NCBI RefSeq assembly: GCF_002891535.1
Contig: NZ_PDZR01000001.1
Span: 372,001 to 436,000 of the forward strand
DNA from: Methylocella silvestris
GTDB taxonomy: Bacteria; Pseudomonadota; Alphaproteobacteria; Rhizobiales; Beijerinckiaceae
Length of the DNA stretch: 64,000 bases
Direction: 5' to 3'
Part shown: positions 25,027-35,661 of the stretch, piece after piece
Layout: each line of letters opens with the position of its first letter
Position numbering within the stretch: the stretch's first letter is position 1
Notes under the pieces: generated by a model
The model's input: the letters and a program-made list of their open reading frames with translations, nothing else
Database searches by the model: none
What the model was told of the DNA's origin: nothing
Program-made: the position numbers and the translations under genes

Positions 25027-25971
25027 ATGAGCGATCAACGTGCGTGGGAGATGCGGGTCTTTCTTCAGGTCGTCGCCGCCGGCAGTTTCAGCGCCGCCGC
25101 GCGAATCGTCGGCATGACGCCCTCATCGACAGCCAAGCTGATCAGTCGGATCGAGACTCGGCTCGCCGCGCGGCTGATCGAACGCTCGACTCGTTCGTTG
25201 CGGCTGACCTCCGAAGGGGAGCTTTATCGCGAACGCGCGGAGGCGATCCTTGGCGATCTCGATGCGCTCGACGCGGAGGTTGTCGGCGAGGCGCGCGCGC
25301 CGACCGGGGTAATCCGGATCAATGTCTCGGTTCCCTTCGGCCAGCACTGCCTGATGCCGCAACTGCCGGCGTTCGCGCGCGAATTTCCGAAGATTCGCCT
25401 CGACCTTACGCTGACGGACGACGTCGTCGATCTCTATGCGACCGGCGCCGACATAGCGTTCCGCATCGGACAATTGGCGGATTCAGAGCTATTGGCGATT
25501 CGGCTGGGGGAGGCGCGCCGCCGGGTCGTCGCCTCAAAAACCTATCTTGAGGAATATGGAATCCCGCGCACCGTTGCCGATCTCGATCGCCATAAATGTC
25601 TCGGTTTCAATTTTCGCCGGGCCGCGGCGGTCTGGCCGCTGCAAGCCGGCGGCCGGTTAACCGAGCGCGAGGCGCAGGGCGCAATCACCGCCAATAATGG
25701 CGAGACTCTGCGTTGCCTGGCGACCCTCGGGCTCGGCCTTGCGCGGCTCGCCGAATTCCACATCAAGGAGGATCTCGAGGCCGGACGTCTCGTCACGGTC
25801 CTCGATGACACGCTCGTCGATAGCGAGGCGGTCCACGCCCTCTACATGGGCCGCGAGCGCGCCCCCCGCCGCGTGCGCGCGTTCCTTGATTTCATCACGC
25901 CGCGCCTGCGCGAGTTGTTGCGCGAGCCCTTAACCGCCGGGACGGAGCGCGACTCGATCAGCCGAACTTGA
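25027..25971 (+). CDS. LysR-family transcriptional regulator
   Basis: The 314-aa protein has the winged HTH of the family at residues 5-65 ([53 protein letters not shown]) and a type-2 periplasmic-binding-like effector domain ([38 protein letters not shown]). Such regulators control a divergent gene in response to a small molecule; the divergent SDR is the likely target. Its 3' end overlaps fixX by 14 bases in convergent orientation. Confidence 0.92.
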   Translation: MSDQRAWEMRVFLQVVAAGSFSAAARIVGMTPSSTAKLISRIETRLAARLIERSTRSLRLTSEGELYRERAEAILGDLDALDAEVVGEARAPTGVIRINVSVPFGQHCLMPQLPAFAREFPKIRLDLTLTDDVVDLYATGADIAFRIGQLADSELLAIRLGEARRRVVASKTYLEEYGIPRTVADLDRHKCLGFNFRRAAAVWPLQAGGRLTEREAQGAITANNGETLRCLATLGLGLARLAEFHIKEDLEAGRLVTVLDDTLVDSEAVHALYMGRERAPRRVRAFLDFITPRLRELLREPLTAGTERDSISRT

Positions 25972-26251
25972 ACAGGACGCCAAAGCCGCCGCGCGGATAG
26001 CTCCAGGTGATCTCGCCGGTCGGCTCCAGAAGAACGCGGCAGGTGCCGCATTCGAGGCATCCGTCCGAAACGATTTCGACCTGTCCCGTGTCGGTTTCCG
26101 CGTAGCAGCCCGCGGGGCAGACTTTCGTCATCGCCAGCAGATTGCGCGACGGAATGGTATGCGGCTCAATCGCAATATGCGGCTTGCCGGCGTCTACGAT
26201 GTAGCGGTTCTGGTAGAGTTTTTCCTCTACCCGTCCGAGTTCCTTTGCCAT
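25958..26251 (-). CDS. fixX: Ferredoxin-like protein FixX
   Basis: The 97-aa FixX carries iron-sulfur cysteines in [10 protein letters not shown] and [12 protein letters not shown], the arrangement seen in electron-transfer-flavoprotein:quinone oxidoreductase ferredoxin domains, and ends with the typical [14 protein letters not shown]. With FixC and the FixAB flavoprotein it takes part in electron bifurcation from NADH to quinone and to ferredoxin/flavodoxin for nitrogenase. ATG 26251 has AGGAGG. It is the last gene of the fixABCX string. Confidence 0.95.
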   Translation of the reverse strand: MAKELGRVEEKLYQNRYIVDAGKPHIAIEPHTIPSRNLLAMTKVCPAGCYAETDTGQVEIVSDGCLECGTCRVLLEPTGEITWSYPRGGFGVLFKFG

Positions 26252-26273
26252 GTCATCCTCCTAAAACTTGACG

Positions 26274-27581
26274 TCAACGCCACGCGCGGGCGAATTTGAA
26301 GGCGTCTCCAAAGAGCCCCATCAGCGAGCGCTGCTTCACGAAGGAGCGGATTGAGGCATTTTCCTTCTCGAGCTTCGGCTTCCCGTCGACGCGCAGGAAA
26401 TTATCCATCGCGGTCGAAATGAGCTCGGGATAGGTCAGGAAGAAATTCTTCGAGTTGGTATGCAGCAGATGCGGCATATCCTTGTATTTCTTGAGATCTT
26501 TCATGACGAAGCTGTCGTCGATATAGGTCTTGTAGAGCGACAGGTTTTGCTTCGTCATCGGGTCGCGGCGCGATTTGATCTGGAAGATCGCCTCGCCGGC
26601 GAGGCGCCCGGAGGTCATCGCCAGGTTCGAGCCTTCGCGGTGAATGGCGTTGTTGAGCTGCGCGGCGTCGCCGACGACGACCCAGCCCTCGCCGAAGAGA
26701 TCCGGAATCGCCTTATACCCGCCTTCCGGGATGAGGTGCGCGGCATATTCCTTGACTTCCGATCCTTGAATCAGTGGGGCGACGGAAGGATGCTTCTTGA
26801 AGGCTTCGAGCAGGCCGTAGGGGGTCTGCTGCTTTTCGGCGAAATCGGATACGAGGCAGCCGATGCCGAGCGAGAGGCACTCCTTGTTGGTGTAGATGAA
26901 GCCCATGCCGGTCATACCCTTGGAGATCGTGCCGACGGCTTCGATCACGACGCCCTCGTCGCCGCGCAGATTGAAGCGGGCGTCGATGGTCTCCTGGGGC
27001 AGGAAGTGCATTTCCTTGACGGCCAGCGCGACATTCTCGGGCTTCGGCGCCGGGCGCAGGCCGGCTCGCGTCCCGAGCAAGGCGTTGACGCCTTCGGCGA
27101 GCACGACGACGTCGGCGAAGATCGTGTCCGCATCACGGTCGGTGCGCACGCCAATCACCTTGCCATAGGCGTCGCTGACGAGTTCCGTGACCGTCGTCTC
27201 ACAGATGACGAGCGCGCCCTTGGCCTGAACCTCTTTCGAGAACCAGCGATCGAACTGCGATCTTATGATCGTGTAGCGATTGGCTTTCTCTTCGTTGAAT
27301 TCATCCGAGCGATAATGCATGCCGGTATGCGACTTGTCGGTCATCATCCACATGCGCTGCTCGATCAGGCGGCGCTCGAGCGGCGCCTCCTCGCGGAATT
27401 CAGGCACAATCTTCTCGAGCATGTCAGCATAGAGAATCGCGCCCTGCACATTCTTCGAGCCGGGATATTCGCCGCGCTCCAGCTGGAGCACCTTGAGGCC
27501 GCGCGAGGCCATGGTGTGAGCGGCCGCATTGCCGGCCATGCCGGCGCCAATCACGATCGCGTCGAATCTTTCCTCGATCAT
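26274..27581 (-). CDS. fixC: Flavoprotein FixC (ETF:quinone oxidoreductase-like)
   Basis: The 435-aa FAD protein starts with [33 protein letters not shown], a Rossmann FAD motif, and has the family segments KNVQGAILY and [24 protein letters not shown]. FixC receives one electron branch from FixAB and reduces quinone. The ATG at 27581 is chosen because the flavin motif begins eight residues later and AAGGGG lies upstream; an earlier ATG at 27608 overlaps the end of fixB. It lies 22 bases from fixX and 16 from fixB. Confidence 0.96.
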   Translation of the reverse strand: MIEERFDAIVIGAGMAGNAAAHTMASRGLKVLQLERGEYPGSKNVQGAILYADMLEKIVPEFREEAPLERRLIEQRMWMMTDKSHTGMHYRSDEFNEEKANRYTIIRSQFDRWFSKEVQAKGALVICETTVTELVSDAYGKVIGVRTDRDADTIFADVVVLAEGVNALLGTRAGLRPAPKPENVALAVKEMHFLPQETIDARFNLRGDEGVVIEAVGTISKGMTGMGFIYTNKECLSLGIGCLVSDFAEKQQTPYGLLEAFKKHPSVAPLIQGSEVKEYAAHLIPEGGYKAIPDLFGEGWVVVGDAAQLNNAIHREGSNLAMTSGRLAGEAIFQIKSRRDPMTKQNLSLYKTYIDDSFVMKDLKKYKDMPHLLHTNSKNFFLTYPELISTAMDNFLRVDGKPKLEKENASIRSFVKQRSLMGLFGDAFKFARAWR

Positions 27582-27597
27582 TTCAATCCCCTTGAGC

Positions 27598-28704
27598 TTA
27601 GCCTGCAAGCCGGTCGCGGCTATGGGGCGAAAGACGTTTTCTGAAGGCTTCGGTCAGAGCCGGCAGAAGACGGATGGCGTCGGTGACGATGCCGATGTGA
27701 GCGAAATCGAAGATCGGCGCGTCCTTGTCGGTGTTGATCGCGACAATGCAATCAGCGCCTTCGACGCCGACGCGATGCTGGATCGCTCCCGAGATGCCAG
27801 CCGCGATGTAGAGCTTTGGGCGAATCGTCTTGCCGGTCTGGCCGATCTGCCGGTCCGAGGTGATCCAGCCCTTCTGCACCAGCGGACGCGAGCCGCCGAA
27901 TTCAGCGCCGAGCACGCTGGCAAGATTGCGCACGAGCTGGAAATTCTCGAGGCTCTGCAGCCCGAGGCCGCCGGAGACGACCACGTCCGCATAGGCGAGA
28001 TTCGATTTGGCGCTGTCGCGATCGGGCACATATTTCAGGATCTTGGTGAGGATCTGGTCCTCGTCGAGATCGGGCTTGAAGGAAATGATGCGGCCTTCGC
28101 GTCCCTCGACGCGCGGCGGCATCGGCATCACGCGCGGGCGCACCGTCGCCATTTGCGGCCGGTAGTTCAGCGTGTAGATCGTGCAAAGCAGCGACCCGCC
28201 GAAGGTCGGCCGCGTCGCGGCGAGCGAGCCGTCGGCGTCGACGGCAAGTTCGGTGCAGTCCGCCGTGAGCCCGGTCAAAAGGGTGGTCGCGACAGAGCCG
28301 GCGAGATCGCGTCCGAGCGTCGTCGCGCCAAGCAACAGGATCTCGGGCTTGTGTGCGTTGACGAGCTGCGTCATCGCCTTGGAATAGGGCTCGTTGCGAT
28401 AGTCGGCGAGCGTCTCGTCCTCGACGAGATAGGCGAGATCCGCGCCATAGGCGAAGGCTTCCTTCGCCGCCTCGCGCATGGTCTCGCCCGGCGCGCCGAG
28501 AATGGCGGCGGCGAGTTCGACGCCAAGCGAGTCGGCGAGCTTGCGTCCCGCGCCGAGCAGCTCGAAGGAGACCGGATGGATAGTTCCCCGTTCGATCTCG
28601 ATCAAAACCCAGACGTGCTTATAGCCGCGGAAATGTTCGGGCAGCTCTTTCTTCATTGAGGCCCGGCTGGGAGCCGATGCGGGGGCGGCGGGCTTGTCCG
28701 ACAT
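27598..28704 (-). CDS. fixB: Electron transfer flavoprotein alpha subunit FixB
   Basis: The 368-aa ETF alpha subunit has the FAD-binding C-terminal domain with [55 protein letters not shown] and the closing [24 protein letters not shown]. The N-terminal extension of about 40 residues ([32 protein letters not shown]) is usual for nif-linked FixB. ATG 28704 has GAGGAG upstream. With FixA it forms the bifurcating flavoprotein that oxidises NADH. Confidence 0.96.
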   Translation of the reverse strand: MSDKPAAPASAPSRASMKKELPEHFRGYKHVWVLIEIERGTIHPVSFELLGAGRKLADSLGVELAAAILGAPGETMREAAKEAFAYGADLAYLVEDETLADYRNEPYSKAMTQLVNAHKPEILLLGATTLGRDLAGSVATTLLTGLTADCTELAVDADGSLAATRPTFGGSLLCTIYTLNYRPQMATVRPRVMPMPPRVEGREGRIISFKPDLDEDQILTKILKYVPDRDSAKSNLAYADVVVSGGLGLQSLENFQLVRNLASVLGAEFGGSRPLVQKGWITSDRQIGQTGKTIRPKLYIAAGISGAIQHRVGVEGADCIVAINTDKDAPIFDFAHIGIVTDAIRLLPALTEAFRKRLSPHSRDRLAG

Positions 28705-28714
28705 ATCGATCTCC

Positions 28715-29566
28715 TCAGAATCCGGCGGCGGTTGTGGTGAGGTCCTGCTCCAGGGCGGGCTGACGCTCGAACAGCGTCGTGATGAGATTCTCCGCTTCCT
28801 GCGAAGCCACATCCGCGGTCGGTACAAAGAAAGCGCGCTCGGAACGCGGCGGCGGCGCAAAGACCTTTTTCACAACCGTCGGCGACCCCTTGAGGCCGCA
28901 TTTGGTCATGTCCGCGATGCCGGCGTCCTTGGCGCTCCAGGTGACGATCTCAGCGCGGGCCGCGCGCAGCGCATCCTTCATGGCGCCGCGACGCACCTCG
29001 TTCGAGCCTTCGAGCATGGTGATGAGGCAGGGCAATTTGGTCTTGAGCACATGCACGCCGCCTTCGGACCGGCGCTCGACGATGATTTCTCTTTTGTCCG
29101 GATCGCATTCGACGATCTTCGCGACATAGGTCAGCTGCAGCAGATCGAGCCGCTTGGCGATCCCCGGCCCGACCTGGGCGGTGTCGCCGTCAATCGTCTG
29201 CTTGCCGGTGAACACGATGTCCGGCGCGCCGAATGTCTCGCTGATTTTCACGATCGCCTGCGTCAGGGCGAAGCTTGTTGCAAGAGTGTCGGAGCCCGCG
29301 AAGAACCGGTCGGTCAGAAGCACGGCCCGGTCCGCGCCGATGGCGAGCGCCTTGCGCAGTGAATCCGAGGCCATGGGCGGGCCCATGGTGAGCACCGTCA
29401 CCTCCCCGCCAAACTGATCGCGCAGGCGCAGAGCTTCTTCGAGCGAGAACAGATCATATGGGTTGATGATCGTCGGCACGCCCTGACGCATGATCGTCTG
29501 AGTGACCGGATTGATCCGGATCTGCGCGCTATCTGGCACCTGCTTGATGCAGACGAGGATATGCAT
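28715..29566 (-). CDS. fixA: Electron transfer flavoprotein beta subunit FixA
   Basis: The 283-aa ETF beta subunit begins [22 protein letters not shown] and shows [41 protein letters not shown] and the [20 protein letters not shown] segment typical of FixA/EtfB. It pairs with FixB, ten bases downstream. It follows nifW by 22 bases, with no promoter visible between them, so it is probably transcribed from the promoter before nif-iscA. Confidence 0.96.
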   Translation of the reverse strand: MHILVCIKQVPDSAQIRINPVTQTIMRQGVPTIINPYDLFSLEEALRLRDQFGGEVTVLTMGPPMASDSLRKALAIGADRAVLLTDRFFAGSDTLATSFALTQAIVKISETFGAPDIVFTGKQTIDGDTAQVGPGIAKRLDLLQLTYVAKIVECDPDKREIIVERRSEGGVHVLKTKLPCLITMLEGSNEVRRGAMKDALRAARAEIVTWSAKDAGIADMTKCGLKGSPTVVKKVFAPPPRSERAFFVPTADVASQEAENLITTLFERQPALEQDLTTTAAGF

Positions 29567-29588
29567 GATGAATGTCCCTTAAAATCGT

Positions 29589-29945
29589 TCAGGCCGAGTT
29601 CTGCCGCTCCATGTCGCGCGAGCTCACGACAACCGGGCTCAGCGAGACGAACGATGGTTTCGGCTCTTCCTTCGGCTTCACCGCGTCTTTCAGCACTTTG
29701 AACACACGTTGTTCGATCGGCGAGGATTCGACGAAATCATTATAGGCGTTTTCCAGAAAGGCGCGGCAGGCGAGCCAGATGTCGTCGTCGCTGCCGACGG
29801 CCTCGTTGGTGTAGAGATATTCGCCCATGCGGCGCAGAATGTGCAGCCGCGCCACCCGCAGAACGGTTGGGTCATAGGCGACGCCGAGTGTGTCGAAGAA
29901 ATCTTCGGCGGACGAGAGCGAGCGAAGTTGGTCGATTGCGCTCAT
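29589..29945 (-). CDS. nifW: Nitrogenase-stabilising/protective protein NifW
   Basis: The 118-aa NifW shows the family pattern [38 protein letters not shown] and [31 protein letters not shown]. NifW binds the MoFe protein or an assembly intermediate and supports its maturation or O2 tolerance. It overlaps cysE by four bases and precedes fixA. Confidence 0.95.
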   Translation of the reverse strand: MSAIDQLRSLSSAEDFFDTLGVAYDPTVLRVARLHILRRMGEYLYTNEAVGSDDDIWLACRAFLENAYNDFVESSPIEQRVFKVLKDAVKPKEEPKPSFVSLSPVVVSSRDMERQNSA

Positions 29946-30697
29946 GACGTTTGATCCTCCGTTTGGATATGCGGGCGCCCCTTGTCGGCGCGACCTGCGC
30001 CGACCTTTTGTTGCAAATGCGAGAGGCGTGTTTCGAGAAAGTCGATGCGGTCGATCATGATCGACATCGCGTCGGCGACCGGATTGGGAATGAGATGATG
30101 CTCGAGATCGATGCGCCCGCCGGGTCCCGAGCGCGGCCGCGCCTTGCGCACGATCTGGCCGGGGATTCCGACGACGGTGGCTTCCGGCGCGACATCCTCG
30201 ATGATGACCGAATTCGCGCCGACCCTGGCGTTGCGGCCCACCGTGATGTCGCCGAGGATCTTCGCGCCGGCGCCGACCAGCACGCCGTCTTCGAGGGTTG
30301 GGTGGCGCTTGCCGGGCGACCAGGACGAACCGCCAAGCGTCACCCCGTGATAGAGCGTCACGTCATCGCCGACGATCGCCGTCTCGCCGATCACGACGCC
30401 GGCCCCATGATCGATGAAGAAGCGCTCGCCGATGCGGGCGCCCGGATGGATGTCGACGTTGGTCAGGAACCGCGCCGCGAACGACAGCAGGCGGGCGAGA
30501 AACTTATGCTTTGCGGTCCACAGCCCGTGCGAGATGCGGTGAAGGACGATCGCATGCACGCCCGGATAAAGGAGCGCGATCTCGACCGTGTTGCGCGCCG
30601 CCGGATCGCGCTGATGAACGCAGGCGACGTCGTCCCGGATCATGCGCCACAGCGATTTTGGCGCGAGTGTTTCGCTTTCGATGGCTACGACGCTCAT
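29942..30697 (-). CDS. cysE: Serine O-acetyltransferase (nif-linked CysE)
   Basis: CysE makes O-acetylserine, the precursor of cysteine. The 251-aa protein has the left-handed beta-helix hexapeptide repeats ([44 protein letters not shown]) and the active-site region with conserved His and Asp. Nif-cluster copies (cysE2/nifP type) are thought to feed cysteine to NifS for Fe-S assembly. ATG 30697 overlaps the nifV stop (ATGA), so translation is coupled. An open frame extending further upstream is Arg-rich and is nifV read out of frame. Confidence 0.93.
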   Translation of the reverse strand: MSVVAIESETLAPKSLWRMIRDDVACVHQRDPAARNTVEIALLYPGVHAIVLHRISHGLWTAKHKFLARLLSFAARFLTNVDIHPGARIGERFFIDHGAGVVIGETAIVGDDVTLYHGVTLGGSSWSPGKRHPTLEDGVLVGAGAKILGDITVGRNARVGANSVIIEDVAPEATVVGIPGQIVRKARPRSGPGGRIDLEHHLIPNPVADAMSIMIDRIDFLETRLSHLQQKVGAGRADKGRPHIQTEDQTS

Positions 30698-31869
30698 GAG
30701 GCTGCTCCCGTGGGAACAGTCGTCACAGGCTGGCGTGCTTCGCTGCGAACCTGCGCGACAAGTTCGGCGACGTCGCCGCGGCCGAGCGGACGATGGTTCG
30801 CGAGCGCGCGGCGCTTGGCGAGCAGCAGCACCTGAGCCGCTTCGTCGCGATCGATATCCATGCTGAGTTCGGCGCAAAGGCCGGTGATCGCCGAAAGGCC
30901 GGAATGCTTGCCGATGACCACTTTGTTGCGCCGTCCGAGGATTGCCGGATCGAGGCCTTGATAGGTCCGCGGATCCTTCATCAAAGCGGCGACATGGATG
31001 CCGGATTCATGCGTGAAGATGTCGGGTCCGACGATCGCTTTCGCGCGTCCGATCGGCCGGTTCGCCGCTTGCGCGACAAGACGCGCCAGCGCGCGCAGCC
31101 GCAGCGGATCGACGTTGGAGCGGCCGGCGACGGCGTGGCCAAGCCCCACCGCCACTTCCTCGAGCGCGGCGTTGCCGGCGCGTTCGCCAAGGCCGAGAAC
31201 CGTGACGCTCGCGTGCCTTGCTCCTGCGCGCAGCGCCGCGAGCGTGTTGGCGGTAGCCAGTCCGAGATCGTCATGACCGTGAAATTCGAGCGGGAGACCG
31301 GTCTCCTCGCGCACGCGGCGCACCGCCTCGAAGGTCGAGAAGGGGTCGAGCATGCCCATCGTGTCGGCGAAGCGAAGCCGGCTCGCGCCTTCGTCGGCGG
31401 CGGCGCGGGCTACCTCGCCGATGTCGCGCGGATCGGCGCGGGAGGAATCCTCGCCGCCAAGCGCGACGGTCAGGCCATGTTCGACCGCATAGGCCACGAC
31501 GCGGCGCACCCGCGAGGCGATCTCGGCGACATCGGCGTTCAGCTTTACCGTCATCTGAACGCGCGACATGGGCGCGGAAATATTGACGTGGCTGACCCCG
31601 GCGGCGAGCGCGGCGTCGACGTCGCCCTTGCTCAAGCGGCACCAGGCGACGACGCGGCAGGGCAGGCCTGCGGCGGCGATGGCGCCGATTGAATCGATTT
31701 CATCCGCGCCCATTGCCGGCGTGCCGGCCTCGATCTCGTCGACCCCGGCGGCGGCAAGCTCGCGGGCGATCGCGAGTTTCACCCGCGCGGAGAAGGCGAC
31801 GCCGGGCGCCTGTTCGCCATCCCGCAGCGTGGTGTCGTTGATCGAAATCAGGGGGTTCTCATCCGACAT
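30694..31869 (-). CDS. nifV: Homocitrate synthase NifV
   Basis: NifV condenses acetyl-CoA and 2-oxoglutarate to homocitrate, the organic ligand of FeMo-co. The 391-aa TIM barrel starts [47 protein letters not shown], has [22 protein letters not shown] (metal-binding His) and GHAVAGRSN... [10 protein letters not shown]. The ATG at 31869 has GAGG seven bases ahead; the ATG at 31881, overlapping the nifS stop, is possible. Operon order nifU-nifS-nifV-cysE-nifW. Confidence 0.95.
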   Translation of the reverse strand: MSDENPLISINDTTLRDGEQAPGVAFSARVKLAIARELAAAGVDEIEAGTPAMGADEIDSIGAIAAAGLPCRVVAWCRLSKGDVDAALAAGVSHVNISAPMSRVQMTVKLNADVAEIASRVRRVVAYAVEHGLTVALGGEDSSRADPRDIGEVARAAADEGASRLRFADTMGMLDPFSTFEAVRRVREETGLPLEFHGHDDLGLATANTLAALRAGARHASVTVLGLGERAGNAALEEVAVGLGHAVAGRSNVDPLRLRALARLVAQAANRPIGRAKAIVGPDIFTHESGIHVAALMKDPRTYQGLDPAILGRRNKVVIGKHSGLSAITGLCAELSMDIDRDEAAQVLLLAKRRALANHRPLGRGDVAELVAQVRSEARQPVTTVPTGAAS

Positions 31870-31877
31870 CTGGCGCC

Positions 31878-33080
31878 TCATGCGTAAAGTGGCGTGGCGT
31901 CGCCGGAAGGCGACTTTCCATCGGACCAGAACGGCGACAGTGCGCGGAGCTTGTCGACGATCGGCGGCAGCGCTTCGATCACGCGATCGACGTCCGCCTC
32001 GCTGTTATCGCGCGAAAGGGAGAAGCGGATCGCCCCGTGCAGCGCGGCTTCGGGGACATGCATCGCCCGCAGAACATGGCTCGGCTCGGTCGATCCCGCC
32101 GTGCAGGCCGATCCCGTCGAGGCGGCGACGCCGGCCCGCGTCAGATGCAGCAGGATCGCCTCGCCTTCGATATAGTCGAAGGCGATATTCGAGGTGTTGG
32201 GCAGCCGGTCGTGCGGGTCGCCGTTGACGGCGCAATTCGCCACGCTGCTTAAAATCGCCTTCTCGAGTCGGTCGCGCAACGCCTTGACGCGTCCCAGCTC
32301 GTCGGGGAAATTCTGGATGGCGAGTTCGGCTGCCTTGCCGAGGCCGACGATGGCGGGAACGTTCTCCGTCCCGGCGCGCCGTCCGCGCTCCTGATGGCCG
32401 CCACGGATGAGCGGTTTGAACCGAACGCCGCGCTTTACATAAAGGGCGCCGATTCCCTTCGGCGCGTGCAGCTTGTGGCCGGACAGCGACAGCATGTCGA
32501 TCGCCGTATCTTTCAGCGCGACTGGAAGCTTGCCGATGGCCTGTACGGCGTCGGTGTGAAACAGGGCGCCGGCCGCCTTGGCGAGATCGGCGAGCGCGTC
32601 GACGGGGACGATCGTGCCCGTCTCATTGTTCGCCCACATAATGGAGACCAGGGCGACTCTGTCCGAGAGAGCGGAGCGGTAGGCGTCAAGATCGAGCCGG
32701 CCGTAGGAATCGACGCCGATGACATGAATTTTGGCGCGCCCGGTCTTCTCCAGATGCTCGCAAAGCTGCAGCACGGAAGGGTGCTCGACGGCGCTCGTAA
32801 TGATTTCATCGCGGCCCGGCATGGCTTCGAGCGCGGCCATGACCGCGGTCGTGTTGCTTTCGGTGCCACCCGAGGTGTAGATGATCTCGTGATCATGGGC
32901 AGCTCCGAGGAGCTCCTGCAACTGCTTGCGCGCAGTCTTGATCGCGCCGGCGACGGTCTCGCCGAAGGAATGCGTCGACGAGGCGTTGCCGAACTGCTCG
33001 GTAAAAAAGGGCAGCATCGACTCGAGGACGGCGGGATCGACCCGGGTCGTGGCGTTGTTGTCGAGATAGATCGGCTTCAT
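31878..33080 (-). CDS. nifS: Cysteine desulfurase NifS
   Basis: NifS is a PLP enzyme taking sulfur from cysteine for nitrogenase Fe-S clusters. The 400-aa protein has [23 protein letters not shown], the PLP lysine in [32 protein letters not shown] and the active-site Cys loop [19 protein letters not shown], as in group I desulfurases of the NifS type. It lies ten bases after nifU, its scaffold partner. Confidence 0.97.
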   Translation of the reverse strand: MKPIYLDNNATTRVDPAVLESMLPFFTEQFGNASSTHSFGETVAGAIKTARKQLQELLGAAHDHEIIYTSGGTESNTTAVMAALEAMPGRDEIITSAVEHPSVLQLCEHLEKTGRAKIHVIGVDSYGRLDLDAYRSALSDRVALVSIMWANNETGTIVPVDALADLAKAAGALFHTDAVQAIGKLPVALKDTAIDMLSLSGHKLHAPKGIGALYVKRGVRFKPLIRGGHQERGRRAGTENVPAIVGLGKAAELAIQNFPDELGRVKALRDRLEKAILSSVANCAVNGDPHDRLPNTSNIAFDYIEGEAILLHLTRAGVAASTGSACTAGSTEPSHVLRAMHVPEAALHGAIRFSLSRDNSEADVDRVIEALPPIVDKLRALSPFWSDGKSPSGDATPLYA

Positions 33081-33090
33081 CTGCGCCTCC

Positions 33091-34098
33091 TCAATGTCCG
33101 CTGGCGGCTTTGCCGAAAGGGGTCTTGCCGACCGGGATGACGCGGAGCGGGACGCCGAGCTTTTCGACCAGTTTTTCCTGAATGCCGGAAATTGTCGCGC
33201 TGGCGAGCTTGCAAAGTACGCAGGCGCCCGACATTTTGACGAGGACGTTCGAGCCGTCGACGTCGATCAATTCGCAATCGCCGCCGTCTTTGCGCAGGAA
33301 CGGGCGCAGCTCCTCGATCGTCTCTTCGATCAGCTTAATCTTGCGCAAATTCGTCATCGCCGGTTCGCCTGCAGGCGCGGAGGGCGCGAGCGGCGAAATC
33401 TGGATTCTGGGGCGCGCGACCGGCTGCGCCGGCGTCTCCGGCGTCGCAGCGACTGTGGCCGGCGCCGGTTTTGGCGCGCGGGTTTGCAGCGAAAAGGCGG
33501 CCTCCCTGGCGATCAATCCTTCGGCGACCAGCTCCGCGTTGGTTTGTGCGAGGACGGCCTCAAGCTTGTCGTAGCAGGTGAAGCACCCGGCCCCGGCCTT
33601 TGTGAAGGCGGTGAGCTGGTCGACGCTCGTCAGCCTGTTCATCCTGATGGCGTGCTTCAGCGAGCCTTCACTGACGCCGGAGCATTTGCAGATCAGGGCG
33701 CCGGGCTCATCGCTGGCCGTCCAGGCCTCGCCGCGGAAATTGGCGATCGCTCCCTGCAGCGCGTCATGGCCGAGGACCGCGCAATGCATTTTTTCCGGCG
33801 GCAAGCCGCCGAGGGACGCGGCGATCTGCTGGGTGGTGAGGCCGGAGGCTTCAACGATCGTCTTGCCGATGATGAGTTCTGTCAGCGCCGAGGAGGAGGC
33901 GATCGCCGAGCCGCAGCCGAATGTCTGAAAGCGGGCGTCGAGAATGACCTCGGTCAGCGGATCGACTTTCAGCATCAGCTTCAAGGCGTCGCCGCAGGAG
34001 AGCGTCCCGGCCTCCCCGACAGCATTGGCTTCGGCGAGAGGACCGGCATTCTTCGGATTGAAGAAATGATCCTTGATTTTGTCGCTGTAGTCCAACAT
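33091..34098 (-). CDS. nifU: Fe-S cluster scaffold NifU
   Basis: NifU assembles [4Fe-4S] clusters for NifH and for NifB/EN maturation. Three modules are visible in 335 aa: an IscU-like N-terminus (LDYSDKIKDHFFNPKNAGPLAEANAVGEAGTLSCGDALKLML, FQTFGCGSAIASSSALTELI), a central [2Fe-2S] domain (LICKCSGVSEGSLKHAI, GAGCFTCYDKLEAVL), and a C-terminal Nfu domain with CVLCKLAS after a Pro/Ala linker. The start at ATG 34098 matches the family N-terminus; ATG 34125 overlaps the iscA stop and is an alternative. Confidence 0.96.
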   Translation of the reverse strand: MLDYSDKIKDHFFNPKNAGPLAEANAVGEAGTLSCGDALKLMLKVDPLTEVILDARFQTFGCGSAIASSSALTELIIGKTIVEASGLTTQQIAASLGGLPPEKMHCAVLGHDALQGAIANFRGEAWTASDEPGALICKCSGVSEGSLKHAIRMNRLTSVDQLTAFTKAGAGCFTCYDKLEAVLAQTNAELVAEGLIAREAAFSLQTRAPKPAPATVAATPETPAQPVARPRIQISPLAPSAPAGEPAMTNLRKIKLIEETIEELRPFLRKDGGDCELIDVDGSNVLVKMSGACVLCKLASATISGIQEKLVEKLGVPLRVIPVGKTPFGKAASGH

Positions 34099-34124
34099 GG
34101 CGGGAGCCCCGGCGCTTTCGGTCA

Positions 34125-34445
34125 TCAGCTGAAGGATTTGCCGCAGGAGCAGCTGTTTGTGGCCGTCGGATTGTTGAATGTGAACCCAGCGCCTTCGAGG
34201 CCCGACACAAAATCGACGGTGGTGCCGTAGAGATGCGGCAGGCTCGCCTCATCGACATAGACCTTGACGCCGTCGCGTTCGACGAGGATGTCGCTCGGGT
34301 TGATGTCGCTGACGAGGCCCATCATATATTTGAGCCCCGCGCATCCCCCGGCCTCAACCATGATGCGGAGCCCCTCGACCTGAGCGCCGGCTCCTTCGAT
34401 CGCCTGGCGCACCGCGTCCACTGCGCCGTCCGTTAGCTGGATCAT
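34125..34445 (-). CDS. A-type Fe-S carrier (nif-IscA / HesB-like)
   Basis: The 106-aa A-type scaffold has the three cluster-binding cysteines in VEAGGCAGLKYMMGL and NSCSCGKSF. NifIscA proteins carry Fe or Fe-S units for nitrogenase maturation. It is the first gene of the nifUSV-cysE-nifW-fixABCX string, with a clear sigma-54 promoter and a NifA site upstream. A second A-type gene lies at 50176-50532 in the nifB operon. Confidence 0.92.
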   Translation of the reverse strand: MIQLTDGAVDAVRQAIEGAGAQVEGLRIMVEAGGCAGLKYMMGLVSDINPSDILVERDGVKVYVDEASLPHLYGTTVDFVSGLEGAGFTFNNPTATNSCSCGKSFS

Positions 34446-34488
34446 GGTGAAATTCCTTAAATTTCTGGACCTGCCTCAGACCCTGTTT

Positions 34489-34504
34489 CGCAATAGCCGT
34501 GCCA
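34489..34504 (-). promoter_or_regulatory. Sigma-54 (-24/-12) promoter of the nif-iscA operon
   Basis: Read on the minus strand: TGGCAC-GGCTA-TTGC, an exact match to the -24 hexamer and -12 element with the required spacing, about 45 bases upstream of the ATG. Confidence 0.9.
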
Positions 34505-34569
34505 TCGGGTAAGATATTGAAATATAAAGAATTGCGTCGTGGCCGACCGCGTGTCTGAATTCCATCAAA

Positions 34570-34585
34570 TGTCCGGAAAACGACA
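34570..34585. promoter_or_regulatory. NifA upstream activator site for the nif-iscA promoter
   Basis: TGT-CCGGAAAACG-ACA fits the TGT-N10-ACA consensus, 65 bases upstream of the -24 element at 34504, a suitable distance for looping. Confidence 0.75.
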
Positions 34586-34643
34586 AATCGCAATGGTTCT
34601 AAAAAAGGCCGGGCGGGGCATTGCCCAAGACGCGGGAAAAGCT

Positions 34644-35339
34644 TCAGACCGTCCGCGTCGCGTCGCGTCTGATGCGGGCAAGGGCGCTTTCGCCGGTCTC
34701 CTCGCCGAAACAATTGTCGAAATCGGAGCATTCGCGGCAGCTTGGCGCCGTGCAGAGCGTGAAGCCTTCCATCTCGCAGAGCGATCGATAGAAAAACTTC
34801 TTCCATTTCATGTTGGCGACGTTGCGGCCGGCAAGATGCGGAAAGCGCTCGTCCATGAGCCGCGTAAGCTCGGCCCGTTCGATGAGACCGAGATCCTGCC
34901 AAAGATGATTGTCAGACATGGAGCGGCGCACGACCATTGCGGTCAACCAGCGCGCCGGCGCGGATTGATCCGCCTGATGGCTTTGCAGCAGCTGCAGCAG
35001 CTGTTCTTCTTCATCATCGAAGGCGGCTGTCAAAGGCTCGGCGGCAAGGTCGATTTGCGCAAGGCCTGCGGGCAGCCAGTCCCGCAACAGCTGCGCGAGT
35101 TGATCGCGATCAAGTCCGACGGCGCGGCAGAGCGAGGAGCCGTCCCGCGTCGCCTCGTGAAGACCGACCGCGAGAATGCAGGTCAGGACATGAGCGGTAA
35201 AGGGATCGGCCAACGCGGCCGCCGCCGGGGCGGCGCGCAGGGCGTTGTAAAGAGCGGTGGGATCCGGCGCCGGTTCGCCGCGCCCGACCGCGTTCAGGCG
35301 GGGCGCCGGCGACAATCCGTGGCCCGGATCGGTTATCAT
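34644..35339 (-). CDS. nifQ: NifQ, molybdenum donor for FeMo-co synthesis
   Basis: NifQ supplies a Mo-Fe-S precursor to the NifEN/NifH complex. The 231-aa protein ends with the diagnostic cysteine motif CTAPSCRECSDFDNCFGEE (C-x4-C-x2-C-x5-C) after NVANMKWKKFFYRSLCEMEGF. The N-terminal 60 residues are variable, as is common. Its ATG lies four bases from the fdxB stop with only a weak ribosome site, suggesting coupling to fdxB. Confidence 0.93.
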   Translation of the reverse strand: MITDPGHGLSPAPRLNAVGRGEPAPDPTALYNALRAAPAAAALADPFTAHVLTCILAVGLHEATRDGSSLCRAVGLDRDQLAQLLRDWLPAGLAQIDLAAEPLTAAFDDEEEQLLQLLQSHQADQSAPARWLTAMVVRRSMSDNHLWQDLGLIERAELTRLMDERFPHLAGRNVANMKWKKFFYRSLCEMEGFTLCTAPSCRECSDFDNCFGEETGESALARIRRDATRTV

Positions 35340-35343
35340 GACG

Positions 35344-35661
35344 CTAGGCCGACAACGTGTCGGCGCTCACATGCGTCTGGCAATTTTTCGGACAGACCTT
35401 GGAGCAAGCGTTGCAGCCAATGCAGGAATCGGGATGCTCCACCGCCATGATTTTGCGGTTGAGGTCGCCGTCGAAATCATCGTCGTCGTCCTGCGTCACG
35501 GCGCCAAGAATCTCGCCCTCATCATTGACGCCATAGAGGGTCATGACGTTTTGCGGACACACCTTGAAGCAGCGGCCGCAGCCGATGCAGGTGACGGGAT
35601 CGATCTCGGTCAGATATTGCGGCGTCCATGTGGCGCCGCCACGGGTCTTATGTTCACCCAT
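35344..35661 (-). CDS. fdxB: Nif-specific ferredoxin III (FdxB), 2x[4Fe-4S]
   Basis: The 105-aa ferredoxin has two Cys clusters, TCIGCGRCFKVCPQNVMTL and SCIGCNACSKVCPKNCQTH, separated by an acidic insert (DDDDDFDGDLN). FdxB-type ferredoxins are found in nifENX operons of Proteobacteria and give electrons for cofactor assembly or nitrogenase. The ATG at 35661 overlaps the stop of the preceding gene (ATGA); a GTG one codon earlier is possible. Confidence 0.94.
   Translation of the reverse strand: MGEHKTRGGATWTPQYLTEIDPVTCIGCGRCFKVCPQNVMTLYGVNDEGEILGAVTQDDDDDFDGDLNRKIMAVEHPDSCIGCNACSKVCPKNCQTHVSADTLSA

Noticed and set aside
26460-27644. 394-codon plus-strand open frame
   Set aside because: Antisense to fixC, whose flavin motifs and length are unambiguous.
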